64,000 bases of DNA from Colwellia sp. 12G3. Its GTDB lineage: Bacteria; Pseudomonadota; Gammaproteobacteria; Enterobacterales; Alteromonadaceae. The translations under genes and the position numbers were made by a program. Positions 8,903 through 18,876 of this stretch are shown here, piece after piece. Position 1 is the first letter of the stretch. The number at the start of each line of letters is the position of its first letter. A model generated the notes under the pieces. That model was not told where the DNA came from and searched no databases. It was given only the letters and a program-made list of their open reading frames with translations. The stretch lies in contig NZ_PJAQ01000066.1 of the NCBI RefSeq assembly GCF_002836775.1, forward strand, positions 186,001-250,000, given 5' to 3'.

Positions 8903-10129
8903 ATGAAGGCCAGTGTGACTAACAACAAACAAACGTTTACTACACAAGATCATCTCTTTATGTCACAGGCTATTGAGTTAGCTAAAAAAGGACACTTCAC
9001 TACTTCACCTAACCCTCGAGTTGGCTGTGTCTTAGTGAGTTATAAAGACGGTATAGGTAAAGTTATTGGTACAGGTTATCACCAAAAGGCAGGGCAGGGT
9101 CATGCAGAAGTTAATGCTTTAGCTGAGGCCAAAGTAAATAATGCCACATTGATCGAAGGAGCTACCGCTTATGTTACTCTTGAGCCTTGTAGTCATTTTG
9201 GCCGAACGCCACCTTGTGCCAAAGCATTAATTGATGCCAATGTTGGTCATGTTATTGCGGCCATGGTTGATCCCAACCCACAAGTTTCTGGTAGTGGTTT
9301 ATCGCTATTAGAAAAAGCTGGTATCCAAGTGCAATTTGGTTTGCTAGAACAAAGCGCTAAACAGCTTAATGTCGGCTTCATTCATCAAATGATAAATAAA
9401 CGTCCTTATGTGCGTTGTAAATTAGCAGCAAGCCTTGACGGTAAAACAGCTATGGCCAGTGGTGAAAGCAAATGGATCACCTCAAGCGAAGCACGACAAG
9501 ATGTGCAACGTTTACGGGCTCAAAGCTGCGCTATTATTACCGGAGCAGATTCAGTGTTGTTTGATAATGCTAAAATGACGGTTCGATGGTCTGAACTCGG
9601 TGAGTTAAAAAATACTTACCCAAAAGAAGCCGTTCGCCAACCCTTACGTGTTGTTATCGATAGTCAAAATAGGCTAACAGTAAACTTGGCAATATTCGAG
9701 CATGAGTCGCCAATGTTAATCATTAATGGCAAGGTTACTGCTAAAGTTGAAAATAAACTTGAGCTACATCTTGAAAACTTACCAAAATGGCCTCATTTCG
9801 TAGAACATGTACAATTACCTTTGGTGGAAAACTCTCAAGGTAAATTGAAAATAAATTTAAAAGCGTTGTTAGAATATTTAGCTACGCGAGGACTCAATGA
9901 TATTTTAATTGAGTCAGGCGCACAATTAACTGGCGCCTTTATTGAGCAAGATTTAGTTAATGAACTTATTCTTTATCAAGCGCCAAAGTTAATGGGTGGT
10001 GACGGTAAAAATTTAGTGGAAATGCCCGGTATATCAAGGCTAAATCAAGCCAAGGCATTGACCATTAGTGATATTCGTATGGTCGGTGGCGATATTCGCA
10101 TCACGAGCCAATTAACACCGAATAAATAA
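8903..10129 (+). CDS. ribD: Bifunctional riboflavin deaminase/reductase RibD
   Basis: A 408-residue two-domain enzyme for steps two and three of riboflavin synthesis. The N-terminal zinc-dependent deaminase carries HAEVNAL (His67, Glu69) and PCSHFGRTPPC (Cys96, Cys105). The C-terminal reductase begins about residue 160 (RPYVRCKLAASLDGKTA) and contains ESGAQLTGAFI about 333. It is longer than the roughly 370 residues of the E. coli enzyme, with extra residues at the start (about 12) and in the reductase domain. Only one base separates it from the nrdR stop, so translation is probably coupled. Confidence 0.96.
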   Translation: MKASVTNNKQTFTTQDHLFMSQAIELAKKGHFTTSPNPRVGCVLVSYKDGIGKVIGTGYHQKAGQGHAEVNALAEAKVNNATLIEGATAYVTLEPCSHFGRTPPCAKALIDANVGHVIAAMVDPNPQVSGSGLSLLEKAGIQVQFGLLEQSAKQLNVGFIHQMINKRPYVRCKLAASLDGKTAMASGESKWITSSEARQDVQRLRAQSCAIITGADSVLFDNAKMTVRWSELGELKNTYPKEAVRQPLRVVIDSQNRLTVNLAIFEHESPMLIINGKVTAKVENKLELHLENLPKWPHFVEHVQLPLVENSQGKLKINLKALLEYLATRGLNDILIESGAQLTGAFIEQDLVNELILYQAPKLMGGDGKNLVEMPGISRLNQAKALTISDIRMVGGDIRITSQLTPNK

Positions 10130-10157
10130 ACACACAAAAAATTAAATAGAGAAGTCT

Positions 10158-10844
10158 ATGTTTACAGGAATTATCGAAGCTATTGGTACTATAAAGGCCA
10201 TCAATGTTAATGCCCAAGGTGCTCGTTTAGTTATTGCTACTAATAGCTTGGACATGAGTGATGTTAAACTGGGTGACTCCATCGCAACAAACGGTATTTG
10301 TCTGACCGTAGTTGATTTTAATAACGTTAAAGGTAATGGCAGTTATAGCGCAGATGTTTCTAATGAAACGCTGCAGCGTACTGGGTTCGCAAGCTATCAG
10401 GTTGGTAGTAAAGTAAATCTAGAAAAGGCTATGTTGGCAAGTACACGTTTTGGTGGTCATATGGTTTCAGGGCATGTAGATGGAGTCAGTGAAATATTAG
10501 CTATCAATAATAATGGTAATAGTATTGAATACTGGCTAAGTATGCCACATGATTTAGCGCACTATATCGCAGAAAAAGGCTCTGTAACTATTGATGGTAC
10601 TAGCTTAACGATAAATGCGCTTGCTGAGGATGGATCAAAAGGTAAGTTTCGATTAACAATAGTGCCACACACAGTAAAAGAGACAATTTTTGCTCAGTAT
10701 CAAGTAGGTAGTAAAGTAAATATAGAAGTAGACTTAATTGCTCGTTACTTAGAGCGCCTACTGACTAAACCCCCTGCAGAAGAGCATGCACCAAAATCAA
10801 ATATTGATGAAGCTATGTTAGCAAGAGCAGGCTTCTTGAAATAA
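10158..10844 (+). CDS. ribE: Riboflavin synthase, alpha chain
   Basis: A 228-residue enzyme that dismutates two lumazines into riboflavin. The two tandem lumazine-binding barrels show the typical starts MFTGIIEAIGTI and, about residue 100, GGHMVSGHVDGV. Each repeat has the SLTI/CLTV signature (GICLTVVDF; GTSLTINAL). The C-terminal tail after about 205 is longer than in E. coli and looks disordered. It lies 28 nt after ribD in the same operon. The symbol used for this enzyme varies (ribC in E. coli, ribE elsewhere). Confidence 0.96.
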   Translation: MFTGIIEAIGTIKAINVNAQGARLVIATNSLDMSDVKLGDSIATNGICLTVVDFNNVKGNGSYSADVSNETLQRTGFASYQVGSKVNLEKAMLASTRFGGHMVSGHVDGVSEILAINNNGNSIEYWLSMPHDLAHYIAEKGSVTIDGTSLTINALAEDGSKGKFRLTIVPHTVKETIFAQYQVGSKVNIEVDLIARYLERLLTKPPAEEHAPKSNIDEAMLARAGFLK

Positions 10845-10919
10845 AAGAAATAATTACGTCGTAACAACAAATAAAGCCATATTGGCATCAATGACAGCAC
10901 TCCCGTATAAGAGGCAGAA

Positions 10920-12029
10920 ATGAACTTAAATACCCCGCAAGAAATCATCGCAGACATCGCCTTAGGTAAGATGGTTATTTTAATGGATGATGAAGACAGA
11001 GAAAATGAAGGCGACTTCATTATGGCCGCTGAAAAAGTGACCCCTGCAGCGATTAACTTTATGGCAACTCACGGTCGTGGTTTAATTTGTATGCCAATGA
11101 GTCGTGAAAAATGTGAAACATTAAAACTGCCATTGATGGTCGATAAAAATGATGCACAGTTTAGTACTAACTTTACTGTCTCTATTGAAGCAGCGACCGG
11201 TGTAACTACGGGTATTTCGGCTGCTGATCGTGCCACGACAGTACTTGCCGCAGCAAATAAAACAGCGACACATCTTAGTATCGTGCAACCGGGTCATATT
11301 TTCCCATTAATTGCTAAAGATGGTGGCGTATTAAATCGTGCTGGTCATACTGAAGCCGGTGTTGATTTAGCTCGCATGGCGGGTTTTGAGTCAGCAGCTG
11401 TGATTGTTGAAATTTTAAATGAAGATGGCACTATGGCGCGCCGCCCTGATTTAGAAATTATTGCACAAAAGCATGATATCAAAATGGGCACTATTGCTGA
11501 TTTAATTGAATTTAGAAATGCTACCGAAACAACGATTGAGCGTGTTTCTCAATGTAAGTTGCCAACCACTTTTGGCGAGTTTGATTTAACCGTCTTTAAG
11601 GATACTATTGATGGTCAAGCACATTTCGCGTTAACTAAAGGCGAAATCAAAGCCGATCAACCAACGTTAGTACGTGTCCATTTAGAAAACACTTTTAGAG
11701 ATTTATTATTCAGTCAGCGTGAAAGTGTTGCGACTTGGCCAATGGCAAATGCGCTAGAAAAAATTGCTAAAGAAGGCGGCGTACTTGTCTTACTTGGTAA
11801 GCATGAGTCACCGACTGAACTCATTAACTTGGTAGAGAAATATGCCAAGATTGATGCTGGTGAAACAGTAAAAGAAATCAATCGTCATGTTGGCTCACGA
11901 AATGTTGGTGTCGGTTCGCAAATATTGGCTAACTTAGGCGTAAGTAAAATGCGTTTATTAAGCTCGCAAACTAAATACCATTCACTGTCAGGTTTTGGTT
12001 TGGAAGTAGTTGAGTATATTGCTGACTAG
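10920..12029 (+). CDS. ribBA: RibBA-type protein: DHBP synthase with degenerate GTP cyclohydrolase II half
   Basis: A 369-residue fusion. The N-terminal half (about 1-205) is 3,4-dihydroxy-2-butanone-4-phosphate synthase with its acidic metal site [11 protein letters not shown] (21-31) and [13 protein letters not shown] about 141-153. The C-terminal half follows the RibA layout ([32 protein letters not shown] at the end). However, the cysteine zinc ligands of the usual CLTGD...LRCDCG stretch and the EGRGIGL loop are absent. This half is therefore probably not a working GTP cyclohydrolase II, as known for RibBX-type proteins. A separate ribA must exist elsewhere. The gene ends the operon at a strong terminator; no ribH-nusB follows. 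Confidence 0.93.
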   Translation: MNLNTPQEIIADIALGKMVILMDDEDRENEGDFIMAAEKVTPAAINFMATHGRGLICMPMSREKCETLKLPLMVDKNDAQFSTNFTVSIEAATGVTTGISAADRATTVLAAANKTATHLSIVQPGHIFPLIAKDGGVLNRAGHTEAGVDLARMAGFESAAVIVEILNEDGTMARRPDLEIIAQKHDIKMGTIADLIEFRNATETTIERVSQCKLPTTFGEFDLTVFKDTIDGQAHFALTKGEIKADQPTLVRVHLENTFRDLLFSQRESVATWPMANALEKIAKEGGVLVLLGKHESPTELINLVEKYAKIDAGETVKEINRHVGSRNVGVGSQILANLGVSKMRLLSSQTKYHSLSGFGLEVVEYIAD

Positions 12030-12053
12030 TTCATAGCTCTTTAAATGTTTTTT

Positions 12054-12096
12054 AAATGGCGGTATATGTTGTAAACATATACCGCCATTTTTCGTT
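12054..12096 (+). terminator. Very strong terminator of the riboflavin operon
   Basis: A 17-bp perfect stem (AAATGGCGGTATATGTT at 12054-12070 with its complement at 12074-12090) on a 3-nt loop is followed by TTCGTTTT. Confidence 0.88.
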
Positions 12097-12204
12097 TTAT
12101 GCCATTGCTATTGTTACATAAGCAGTTTACTTAAATATTGGTCATAGGCATTATGGCTTATCAATAAATATATCAACCAAGATACCTATAAATTAAGGCT
12201 TAAC

Positions 12205-13395
12205 ATGAAGCGCGTATTTCCAATATTTACTTTTCTTTGGCTTATAGCAAGTACAACAAACCTTAGTGCTAACGAACAAGTTAAGTTAACCATTGAAGAG
12301 CAGCGCGTAGAAAAAGCGCAACAAGCTATGCCAATGTTAAAAGACTACTTTGACTGGTCTGCTTTTAAAAATAATTGGTCCAAGGTTAGTAACTTGGCCA
12401 TTGCGCAACGTGCTATGAACCAACTTGGCGATGAACTTTGGCAATACAGTAAGCAACAAGCCCAATTAGGCAAAATTGTAGACGATAGACCTTTATATTG
12501 GACCAGATTAGCCATTCATTCTTTTATTAAATCAACACCTGTTAGCTTTACTCAAACGGAGTTAAAAATTTTAGTAGAAGCCTTTGAAAAAAGCTCTCGT
12601 GGTTACAGTGATATGGGATATGTAAAGAAGACCGATAAACGCATATTTCTAACAGGCTTTGATCCCTTTTTACTTGACCGAAATTTAAAGCAGTCTAACC
12701 CTTCGGGGTTAGCTGCTCTATTACTTGATGGTAAAGTTATTGAGTATCAGGGCGTAATCGAAGGTGTTAAACAAACGATTACGGCAGAAATTAATACTGT
12801 TATGGTACCTGTGCGTTACAGCGACTTTGATCAAGGAGAAATTGAAAGTTTACTTGCCCCGTTTTATGCGCTCAATAGCGTTGATTTGATTTCTACTCTA
12901 TCAATGGGGCGAAGTGATTTTGATTTAGAGCATTTTCCAGGTTTACGACGCAGTGCAACAGCACCAGATAATGTTAATGTCTATACTGGTGCGAATAAAA
13001 CTAATCCCTTGATACCGAGTTTACTTTCAGCGCCACTAATCGGTGATGAATTTGTACTGTTTAGTTTGCCTTATCAAGCCATGATGAAAGCAAAAGGTAG
13101 CTATAAAATTAATGATAATCGTGGTGTAACAATACTTGTATCAGATAAAGCCGAAGATATTACCGCTAATAGCTTATCTGAGCTGACCGATAAAGTATCA
13201 GTACAAGGTGGCGGCGGTGGTTATCTATCGAACGAAATTTCCTACCGCAGTATTGTCTTGCGTAATAGACTTGGCTCGACCATTCCTACGGGGCATATTC
13301 ATACTCCTCGTATTAGTGGTTTTGACGTTGAAACAAACCGAAAAATAATTGCACAAATTGAAGCTATGTTAGTACAAGCTTTAGCTGAAATATAA
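12205..13395 (+). CDS. Exported pyroglutamyl-peptidase-I-like protein with Ser in place of the catalytic Cys
   Basis: A 396-residue protein with a signal peptide (1-22, cleavage near LSA-NE) and an N-terminal region of about 120 residues outside known C15 enzymes. From about 146 it follows pyroglutamyl peptidase I: IFLTGFDPF (147-155), NPSG (165-168), SMGRSDFDLEHF about 233-244 with Glu242 at the catalytic acid, and GHIHTP with His366 at the catalytic base. At the nucleophile position the family motif YVCN reads YLSN, so Ser342 replaces Cys. It may be an inactive binder or a serine variant. It is 13 nt upstream of a PepSY membrane protein, and the three genes 12205-14939 look like one operon. 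Classical C15 enzymes are cytoplasmic and about 210 residues, so both size and export are unusual. Confidence 0.72.
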   Translation: MKRVFPIFTFLWLIASTTNLSANEQVKLTIEEQRVEKAQQAMPMLKDYFDWSAFKNNWSKVSNLAIAQRAMNQLGDELWQYSKQQAQLGKIVDDRPLYWTRLAIHSFIKSTPVSFTQTELKILVEAFEKSSRGYSDMGYVKKTDKRIFLTGFDPFLLDRNLKQSNPSGLAALLLDGKVIEYQGVIEGVKQTITAEINTVMVPVRYSDFDQGEIESLLAPFYALNSVDLISTLSMGRSDFDLEHFPGLRRSATAPDNVNVYTGANKTNPLIPSLLSAPLIGDEFVLFSLPYQAMMKAKGSYKINDNRGVTILVSDKAEDITANSLSELTDKVSVQGGGGGYLSNEISYRSIVLRNRLGSTIPTGHIHTPRISGFDVETNRKIIAQIEAMLVQALAEI

Positions 13396-13408
13396 AGGAA
13401 GAGTAGTC

Positions 13409-14185
13409 GTGTCTTTACATAGAACGAGTAGAAAATATCATAAATGGTTGATGTTATTTGTTGGCCTGCAACTGCTAACCTGGTCCATAACGGGTACTTA
13501 TATGGTGCTATTGGATATTGATTATATTCATGGCGATACCTTAGTCGCTAAGAAGCAGCAAGTCCTAGCCCCTGATCAAGTGAAATACTCTTTTAAAGAG
13601 TTATTGGTAGCATATCCCGAGGCAACACAAATAGAACTCGGCTTTATGTTAAACCAAGCAGTTTACCGCTTTAATGTTGATAAAAAGAAGGTACTTATTT
13701 CTGCGCTTGATGGTCAGCAACTATCACCAATAAACGAGCAATTAGCTATTTCTATCGCTCAAGATACATACGACAATAAAAAGGTCACTATAGCCAAAGT
13801 TCAGTTGCTGCAAAATGATGCTCCTAACGAGTTAAGCCGTAGACACTTGCCGGTATGGCGAATTGATTTTGATGATTTTGCCAGCCCTAGTTTTTATATT
13901 AGTGCTAACTCCGGGCAATTAGTGACTAAGCGACATACCTACTGGCGATTATTTGATTGGATGTTTTCCTTTCATGTGATGGATTACATCGATGGGGAGG
14001 CTGATAATAAGTTATTATTGCTATTTACTGTGCTGGCTTTTATCGCTAGCCTATTTGGCTTAGTGCTCACTTATTATCGCCTTGCTCCTCACTCCCGTAA
14101 TCCTAAAAACTTAGCTTCAAAAAATAAACAGGATAGAGCAAAGCATAAACGCACTAATACAGAGACCGCCAATGAAACACGTTAA
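13409..14185 (+). CDS. PepSY-domain inner-membrane protein A
   Basis: A 258-residue protein that starts with GTG after AAGGAAG. A first helix (about 13-36, HKWLMLFVGLQLLTW) is the PepSY-associated TM signature, a PepSY-like periplasmic region follows, and a second helix lies about 198-222, before a basic cytoplasmic tail. PepSY membrane proteins act as small membrane-bound modulators, often linked to proteases or to iron reduction; a role here is not established. It lies 13 nt after the pyroglutamyl-peptidase-like gene and overlaps the next gene by 14 nt, so all three are likely co-translated. Confidence 0.75.
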   Translation: MSLHRTSRKYHKWLMLFVGLQLLTWSITGTYMVLLDIDYIHGDTLVAKKQQVLAPDQVKYSFKELLVAYPEATQIELGFMLNQAVYRFNVDKKKVLISALDGQQLSPINEQLAISIAQDTYDNKKVTIAKVQLLQNDAPNELSRRHLPVWRIDFDDFASPSFYISANSGQLVTKRHTYWRLFDWMFSFHVMDYIDGEADNKLLLLFTVLAFIASLFGLVLTYYRLAPHSRNPKNLASKNKQDRAKHKRTNTETANETR

Positions 14186-14939
14186 TAAGCATAAATCAAA
14201 GCTATTTAAGCTCTCAACAGTTAAGTCATTGCATAAATGGCTATCGCTTTTAGTTTTTATACAGCTGTTTATCTGGCTTGGTACTGGTTTGTTTTTTAAT
14301 TTGATGGATCACAATAAAGCGCGAGGCAATCATAATAAGCAGGCCATCGTCATTCAAAAAATTGATAACCAGCGTTTACTAAGCGCTAACTCAATCATTA
14401 CAAGCAGTAGTAAACCAGTGAGTGATGTTGTTTTGGTTCAGCGACTAGGTCAGCCTTACTATTTATTAGCGCATGACAAGGGCTTGTATAGCCACTTTAA
14501 GAGCAATTATAGCTTGGTTGATGCCTATAGCGGAATAGCGTTAGTCATTGATAAAAGTATCGCAAGTAAGTTAGCGCAAGCAAGCTATAAAGGCACAGGT
14601 GACATAAGTGGTGTCGTTAAACTGGAACCGCCGATTGCAGATATGCTCAAAGAAAAAAATACTGTTTGGCAGGTTAATTTCTTAGATGACTTAGAGACGA
14701 GTGTTTATGTGGATGCGAGTTCAGGACGTTTAGTTGGGCATAGTAATGAGGATAAACGCTTTGTTGATTTCTTCTTTATGTTGCACTTTATGGATTACCC
14801 TTTTCTAGGTGAGGGCTCTGTTGGTGGTTTTAATAATGGCCAAATTACTTTCTTTGCCTTATTAACATTAATCTTTTGCTTAACTGGTTTTATTTGGGTC
14901 ATTGAATTATTAAGGAAAGGTCGCTACAAGTTTAGTTGA
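14172..14939 (+). CDS. PepSY-domain inner-membrane protein B
   Basis: A 255-residue paralogue in layout of the preceding protein: LHKWLSLLVFIQLFIW (about 20-35) as first helix, a soluble periplasmic part with WQVNFLDDLETSVYVDASSGRLVG (a PepSY-type ending; compare WRIDFDDF...ISANSGQLV in the neighbour), and a last helix about 224-246. The two proteins are divergent enough that the tandem is old. The overlap of 14 nt with the upstream frame suggests a fixed ratio, so a heterodimer is possible. The operon ends at the terminator at 15061-15101. Confidence 0.75.
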   Translation: MKHVNKHKSKLFKLSTVKSLHKWLSLLVFIQLFIWLGTGLFFNLMDHNKARGNHNKQAIVIQKIDNQRLLSANSIITSSSKPVSDVVLVQRLGQPYYLLAHDKGLYSHFKSNYSLVDAYSGIALVIDKSIASKLAQASYKGTGDISGVVKLEPPIADMLKEKNTVWQVNFLDDLETSVYVDASSGRLVGHSNEDKRFVDFFFMLHFMDYPFLGEGSVGGFNNGQITFFALLTLIFCLTGFIWVIELLRKGRYKFS

Positions 14940-15060
14940 GACAATGCATTGTTAGAGAGTTGAATCATGTTCATGCAATATCGGTAATTTATTGACGAGT
15001 AGTTCACGCCGTTAGCCTTTTTGATCTAAGCGTTTTTTGACTTTCTTAAACTGCAGACAT

Positions 15061-15101
15061 AAAAAAACGAAGGACGAGTTAAACTCATACTTCGTTTTTT
15101 T
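15061..15101. terminator. Bidirectional terminator between PepSY operon and cspA
   Basis: A 12-bp perfect stem (AAAAAAACGAAG with CTTCGTTTTTTT) holds an inner GAGTT/AACTC stem. A-rich on one flank and T-rich on the other, it serves both convergent genes. Confidence 0.88.
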
Positions 15102-15122
15102 AGATTAGCTTATAAGTTAAAC

Positions 15123-15332
15123 TTATACAGCTAGTACGTTTTCTGCTTCAGGGCCTTTTTGACCTTGTTTAACAGTAAAAGTAACTGCTTGACCGTCAGC
15201 TAGAGTACGGAAACCGTCTCCAGAGATAGCGCTGAAGTGAACAAACACGTCAGGACCATTTTCTTGCTCTATAAAACCGAAACCTTTAGTTTCGTTGAAA
15301 AATTTAACTTTACCAGTAACTGTATCAGACAT
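15123..15332 (-). CDS. Cold-shock protein of the CspA family
   Basis: A 69-residue single cold-shock domain that binds single-stranded RNA/DNA and melts RNA secondary structure. RNP1 KGFGFI (16-21) and RNP2 VFVHF (29-33) are intact. An ACAGGAAAA ribosome-binding site precedes the ATG. About 490 nt without a gene lie upstream, so a long regulatory 5' leader as in E. coli cspA is possible. Which paralogue (cspA, C, D, E) this is cannot be told from the protein alone. Confidence 0.95.
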   Translation of the reverse strand: MSDTVTGKVKFFNETKGFGFIEQENGPDVFVHFSAISGDGFRTLADGQAVTFTVKQGQKGPEAENVLAV

Positions 15333-15760
15333 ACTAACATTTTCCTGTAATCATAAAATAATATTGTGGTTCTAGCCCAATATTAGGTAGAAACCGTTTT
15401 CACCCGAGTAAGTGCCCTCTACCAAAAAGTACAGGAAGAGGAAGGAAACAAACCATATTCGACACAATCATTGCTTCAAACAATAGTTTGCATTGTCTAA
15501 ATCTGCCTGTGTAGAATAATCACTATATCAATACACTATGTGCATCAGATAGAAAACCTACAACAAAAGTCAGTATAAACCTTCATCTGCAACGCAAGAA
15601 CTCAACGCGAAAGTAGTCTAACATAGTTGTTTTTAATTTGCTTTATAAAAAATCAGATTAGTTCAATTTTTCTTTCTGTAAATGAGAGTGGCTATCAAAG
15701 CCAATCTTAATAGTACTGGAGGTTGATTTGGAAGAGAGTAGGCAGTGGAAAACAATAATA
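15333..15760 (-). other. Gene-free region upstream of the cold-shock gene
   Basis: It contains the promoter and probable long 5' leader of the cold-shock gene, read on the minus strand. I could not fix a promoter with good -35/-10 spacing. No repeat, tRNA or small ORF is convincing. The part beyond about 15620 borders the valS terminator. Confidence 0.4.
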
Positions 15761-15787
15761 ATGACGGCTATTTAAGGTAGCCGTCAT
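15761..15787 (-). terminator. Terminator of valS
   Basis: A 10-bp perfect stem (ATGACGGCTA / TAGCCGTCAT) with a 7-nt loop lies 40 nt past the valS stop. The longer T-run is on the plus strand side, with only TATTATTG on the minus side, so it may work best in the opposite direction. Confidence 0.65.
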
Positions 15788-15827
15788 TTTTATTTTTTAG
15801 CTTATCTATTTAACTTATCTTTTTATA

Positions 15828-18683
15828 TCAAAGCGCTGCTATTTGCTCTTTTTGCTCTTGCATTTTAGCCAGTGCAGATTCAGCTTCCGCGAGTTTCGCT
15901 TTTTCTTTATCAATAACCGCTGCAGGTGCTTTAGCAACAAAACTGTCATTGCTAAGCTTGCCACGTGTTCTCGCCGCATCTTTTTCAAGCTTGTCCATCG
16001 CTTTATCTAAACGAGCCAGTTCAGCTTCTTTATCAATTAAACCAGCCATCGGAATAAGTACAGATAAATCACCAACTAAAGCAGATGCTGAGGCTGGACC
16101 TTGCTCGTTTACGGCTAACACGGTAATGCTTTCAAGTTTTGCTAGTGAACTTAAGAATTGTTCATTCTCATTTAAACGACGTTGATCGTTGTCATTTACA
16201 TTCTTAAGTAATACGGGCAATTCTCTGCTTGGCGATATGTCCATTTCACCACGGATATTTCGAATGGCAATGATGAATTGTTTAACCCACTCTAAATCGT
16301 CGATGGCTTGCTGGTCACAATTATTTTCGTTAAATTGTGGGAAAGCCTGAATCATGATTGAATCACCCTGTTTACTAAAATTACTTAATGGCTGAACACG
16401 CTGCCAAATGGTTTCAGTAATAAACGGCATGATAGGGTGCATTAAACGTAACAAACCTTCTAAAACGTTTACTAAGGTATGACGGGTGCCACGCTGTTGC
16501 GCTTCATTACCTTTAAATAATACTGGCTTAGTAAGCTCTAAATACCAATCACAGAACTGGTTCCAGGTAAATTCATACAAAGCTTGTGAGGCAAGATCGA
16601 AACGATAAGTATCAAAAGCTTCATGGACCGTTTTTACTGTTTGCTCGAATTGGCCTATGATCCAACGATCCGCAAGCGATAATTCCATTTCGCTTCCGTC
16701 TTTTCCGCAATCAAATTCTTCGGTATTCATCATAACGTATCGGCTAGCATTCCATAACTTATTGGTAAAGTTACGGTAACCTTCAAGACGCTTCATATCC
16801 CAGCTAATATCACGACCCGTGGTCGCAACAGACGTTAAAGTAAAGCGTAAAGCATCAGTACCGTGAGCTTCGATACCTTCTGGATATTCTTTTTTGGTAA
16901 GCTTTTCAATTTTCGCAGCCAACTTAGGCTGCATCATATTACCGGTACGTTTCTTCAATAAATCTTCAAGAGAAATACCATCAATCATATCTAACGGATC
17001 AACAACGTTACCTTTTGACTTACTCATCTTATCGCCATTTTCATCGCGAATAAGACCGGTCATATAGACTTTCTTAAAAGGTATTTGCGCTTTACCATTT
17101 TCATCTTTGTTGAAGTGCATAGTCATCATGATCATGCGAGCAACCCAGAAGAAAATGATGTCAAAACCTGTTACCAATACATCGGTAGGGTGGAACGTTT
17201 TTAAATCTTCAGTTTCTTTTGGCCAGCCTAATGTGGAGAATGTCCATAATGCTGATGAGAACCAAGTATCAAGTACATCTTCATCTTGTCTTAACTTCAT
17301 ATCAGCAGCAATGTCATTATTTGCACGAACTTCTTCTTCTGTTCGGCCTACATACACTTTACCATTTTCGTCATACCAAGCTGGGATTCTATGTCCCCAC
17401 CATAATTGGCGTGAAATACACCAATCTTGAATGTTATTCATCCATGAAAAATACATGTTTTCATATTGTTTAGGTACAAATTCAATTTGACCATCTTTAA
17501 CTGCTTCAACAGCAGGACCCGCTAATTTTTCAACACGAACATACCATTGGTCAGTGAGAAGTGGCTCAATGATAACGCCAGATCTATCACCGTAAGGAGC
17601 AACTAAATCATGGTCTTTTACTTCAACGAGTAATCCTAATTCGTCAAACTTAGCGACGATAGCCTTACGGGCAACAAAACGGTCCATTCCAGCAAATTCT
17701 GCGGGTAATGCAGCATCGTATGCATTACAGGCTTCACCTTTAGTATCATAAACTTCAGCAGTGGTTAAAACAGCCGCGTCTTTATCAAAAATGTTGATTT
17801 GTGGAAGCGCGTGACGCTTACCCACTTCATTATCGTTAAAGTCATGAGCAGGAGTGATTTTTACACAACCCGTGCCTTTATCCATATCGGCATGATCATC
17901 GCCAACAATCGGAATTAATCGGTTAACTAAGGGTAATAATACTTGTTTGCCAATGAGGTCTTTATAACGAGGATCTTCAGGGTTTACTGCAACACCTGTA
18001 TCACCAAGCATAGTTTCAGGTCGTGTTGTGGCAACCACTAAATAATCAAGACCTTCCGCTGTTTTTGCACCGTCAGCTAATGGGTAACGCAAGTGCCACA
18101 TGTGGCCTTTTTTGTCTTTATTTTCTACTTCTAGATCAGAAATAGCAGTATGGAATTTTGGATCCCAGTTGACTAGGCGCTTTCCACGGTAAATAAGATC
18201 ATCTTCAAATAAGCGTACAAAAACTTCTTGTACTGCTTCAGACATACCGTCATCCATAGTAAAGCGTTCGCGAGTCCAATCGATAGAGTTCCCTAAGCGG
18301 CGCATTTGTTTGCCAATAGTGCCGCCAGATTCTTCTTTCCATTCCCAAATTTTATCGATAAAACCTGTCCGACCATAGTCATGGCGCGTTTTACCTTCTT
18401 CTGCGGCAATTTTACGTTCAACGACCATTTGTGTTGCGATACCAGCATGATCGCAACCGGTTTGCCATAAGGTATTTTTACCTTGCATACGTTGATAACG
18501 AATAAGGGTATCCATGATGGTTTGCTGAAAAGCATGACCCATATGTAAGCTACCAGTAACATTCGGTGGTGGAATAGCAATACTGTAACTTTCACCTTCA
18601 CCCGTTGGGCTGAAGTATCCTTGCTCTTCCCAGCTAGTATAAAGGGACTGTTCAATATCGGTAGGGTTAAAGGTTTTTTCCAT
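15828..18683 (-). CDS. valS: Valyl-tRNA synthetase
   Basis: From the ATG at 18683 the enzyme is 951 residues, the same as in E. coli, and begins [12 protein letters not shown]. An in-frame start at 18734 would add 17 residues with no family match, while GGA lies 7 nt before the chosen ATG. The class I signature HMGH lies in [14 protein letters not shown] (about residue 43-56) and KMSKS in [11 protein letters not shown]. The editing domain, anticodon-binding domain (about 650-800) and C-terminal coiled coil (about 880-951) are present. The gene attaches valine to tRNA-Val. holC lies upstream on the same strand, the usual pepA-holC-valS order. Confidence 0.98.
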   Translation of the reverse strand: MEKTFNPTDIEQSLYTSWEEQGYFSPTGEGESYSIAIPPPNVTGSLHMGHAFQQTIMDTLIRYQRMQGKNTLWQTGCDHAGIATQMVVERKIAAEEGKTRHDYGRTGFIDKIWEWKEESGGTIGKQMRRLGNSIDWTRERFTMDDGMSEAVQEVFVRLFEDDLIYRGKRLVNWDPKFHTAISDLEVENKDKKGHMWHLRYPLADGAKTAEGLDYLVVATTRPETMLGDTGVAVNPEDPRYKDLIGKQVLLPLVNRLIPIVGDDHADMDKGTGCVKITPAHDFNDNEVGKRHALPQINIFDKDAAVLTTAEVYDTKGEACNAYDAALPAEFAGMDRFVARKAIVAKFDELGLLVEVKDHDLVAPYGDRSGVIIEPLLTDQWYVRVEKLAGPAVEAVKDGQIEFVPKQYENMYFSWMNNIQDWCISRQLWWGHRIPAWYDENGKVYVGRTEEEVRANNDIAADMKLRQDEDVLDTWFSSALWTFSTLGWPKETEDLKTFHPTDVLVTGFDIIFFWVARMIMMTMHFNKDENGKAQIPFKKVYMTGLIRDENGDKMSKSKGNVVDPLDMIDGISLEDLLKKRTGNMMQPKLAAKIEKLTKKEYPEGIEAHGTDALRFTLTSVATTGRDISWDMKRLEGYRNFTNKLWNASRYVMMNTEEFDCGKDGSEMELSLADRWIIGQFEQTVKTVHEAFDTYRFDLASQALYEFTWNQFCDWYLELTKPVLFKGNEAQQRGTRHTLVNVLEGLLRLMHPIMPFITETIWQRVQPLSNFSKQGDSIMIQAFPQFNENNCDQQAIDDLEWVKQFIIAIRNIRGEMDISPSRELPVLLKNVNDNDQRRLNENEQFLSSLAKLESITVLAVNEQGPASASALVGDLSVLIPMAGLIDKEAELARLDKAMDKLEKDAARTRGKLSNDSFVAKAPAAVIDKEKAKLAEAESALAKMQEQKEQIAAL

Positions 18684-18876
18684 CATTTTATCCGGTAATA
18701 GGTTTAATAGTTGTTCGATATTTTGTTGCCGCAAGTTTATTAGTAAAATTATCAGTAATCTTTACCAGTAAAAGTTCAGCAAAGTAAATGCAACGTTTAT
18801 TGAATTAGGTCTTTGTTTTGTGTTTATCTCATCTTCTAGTTTGTCTTTGTGCGAGCTATTGTATAAAGAGAAGCCG

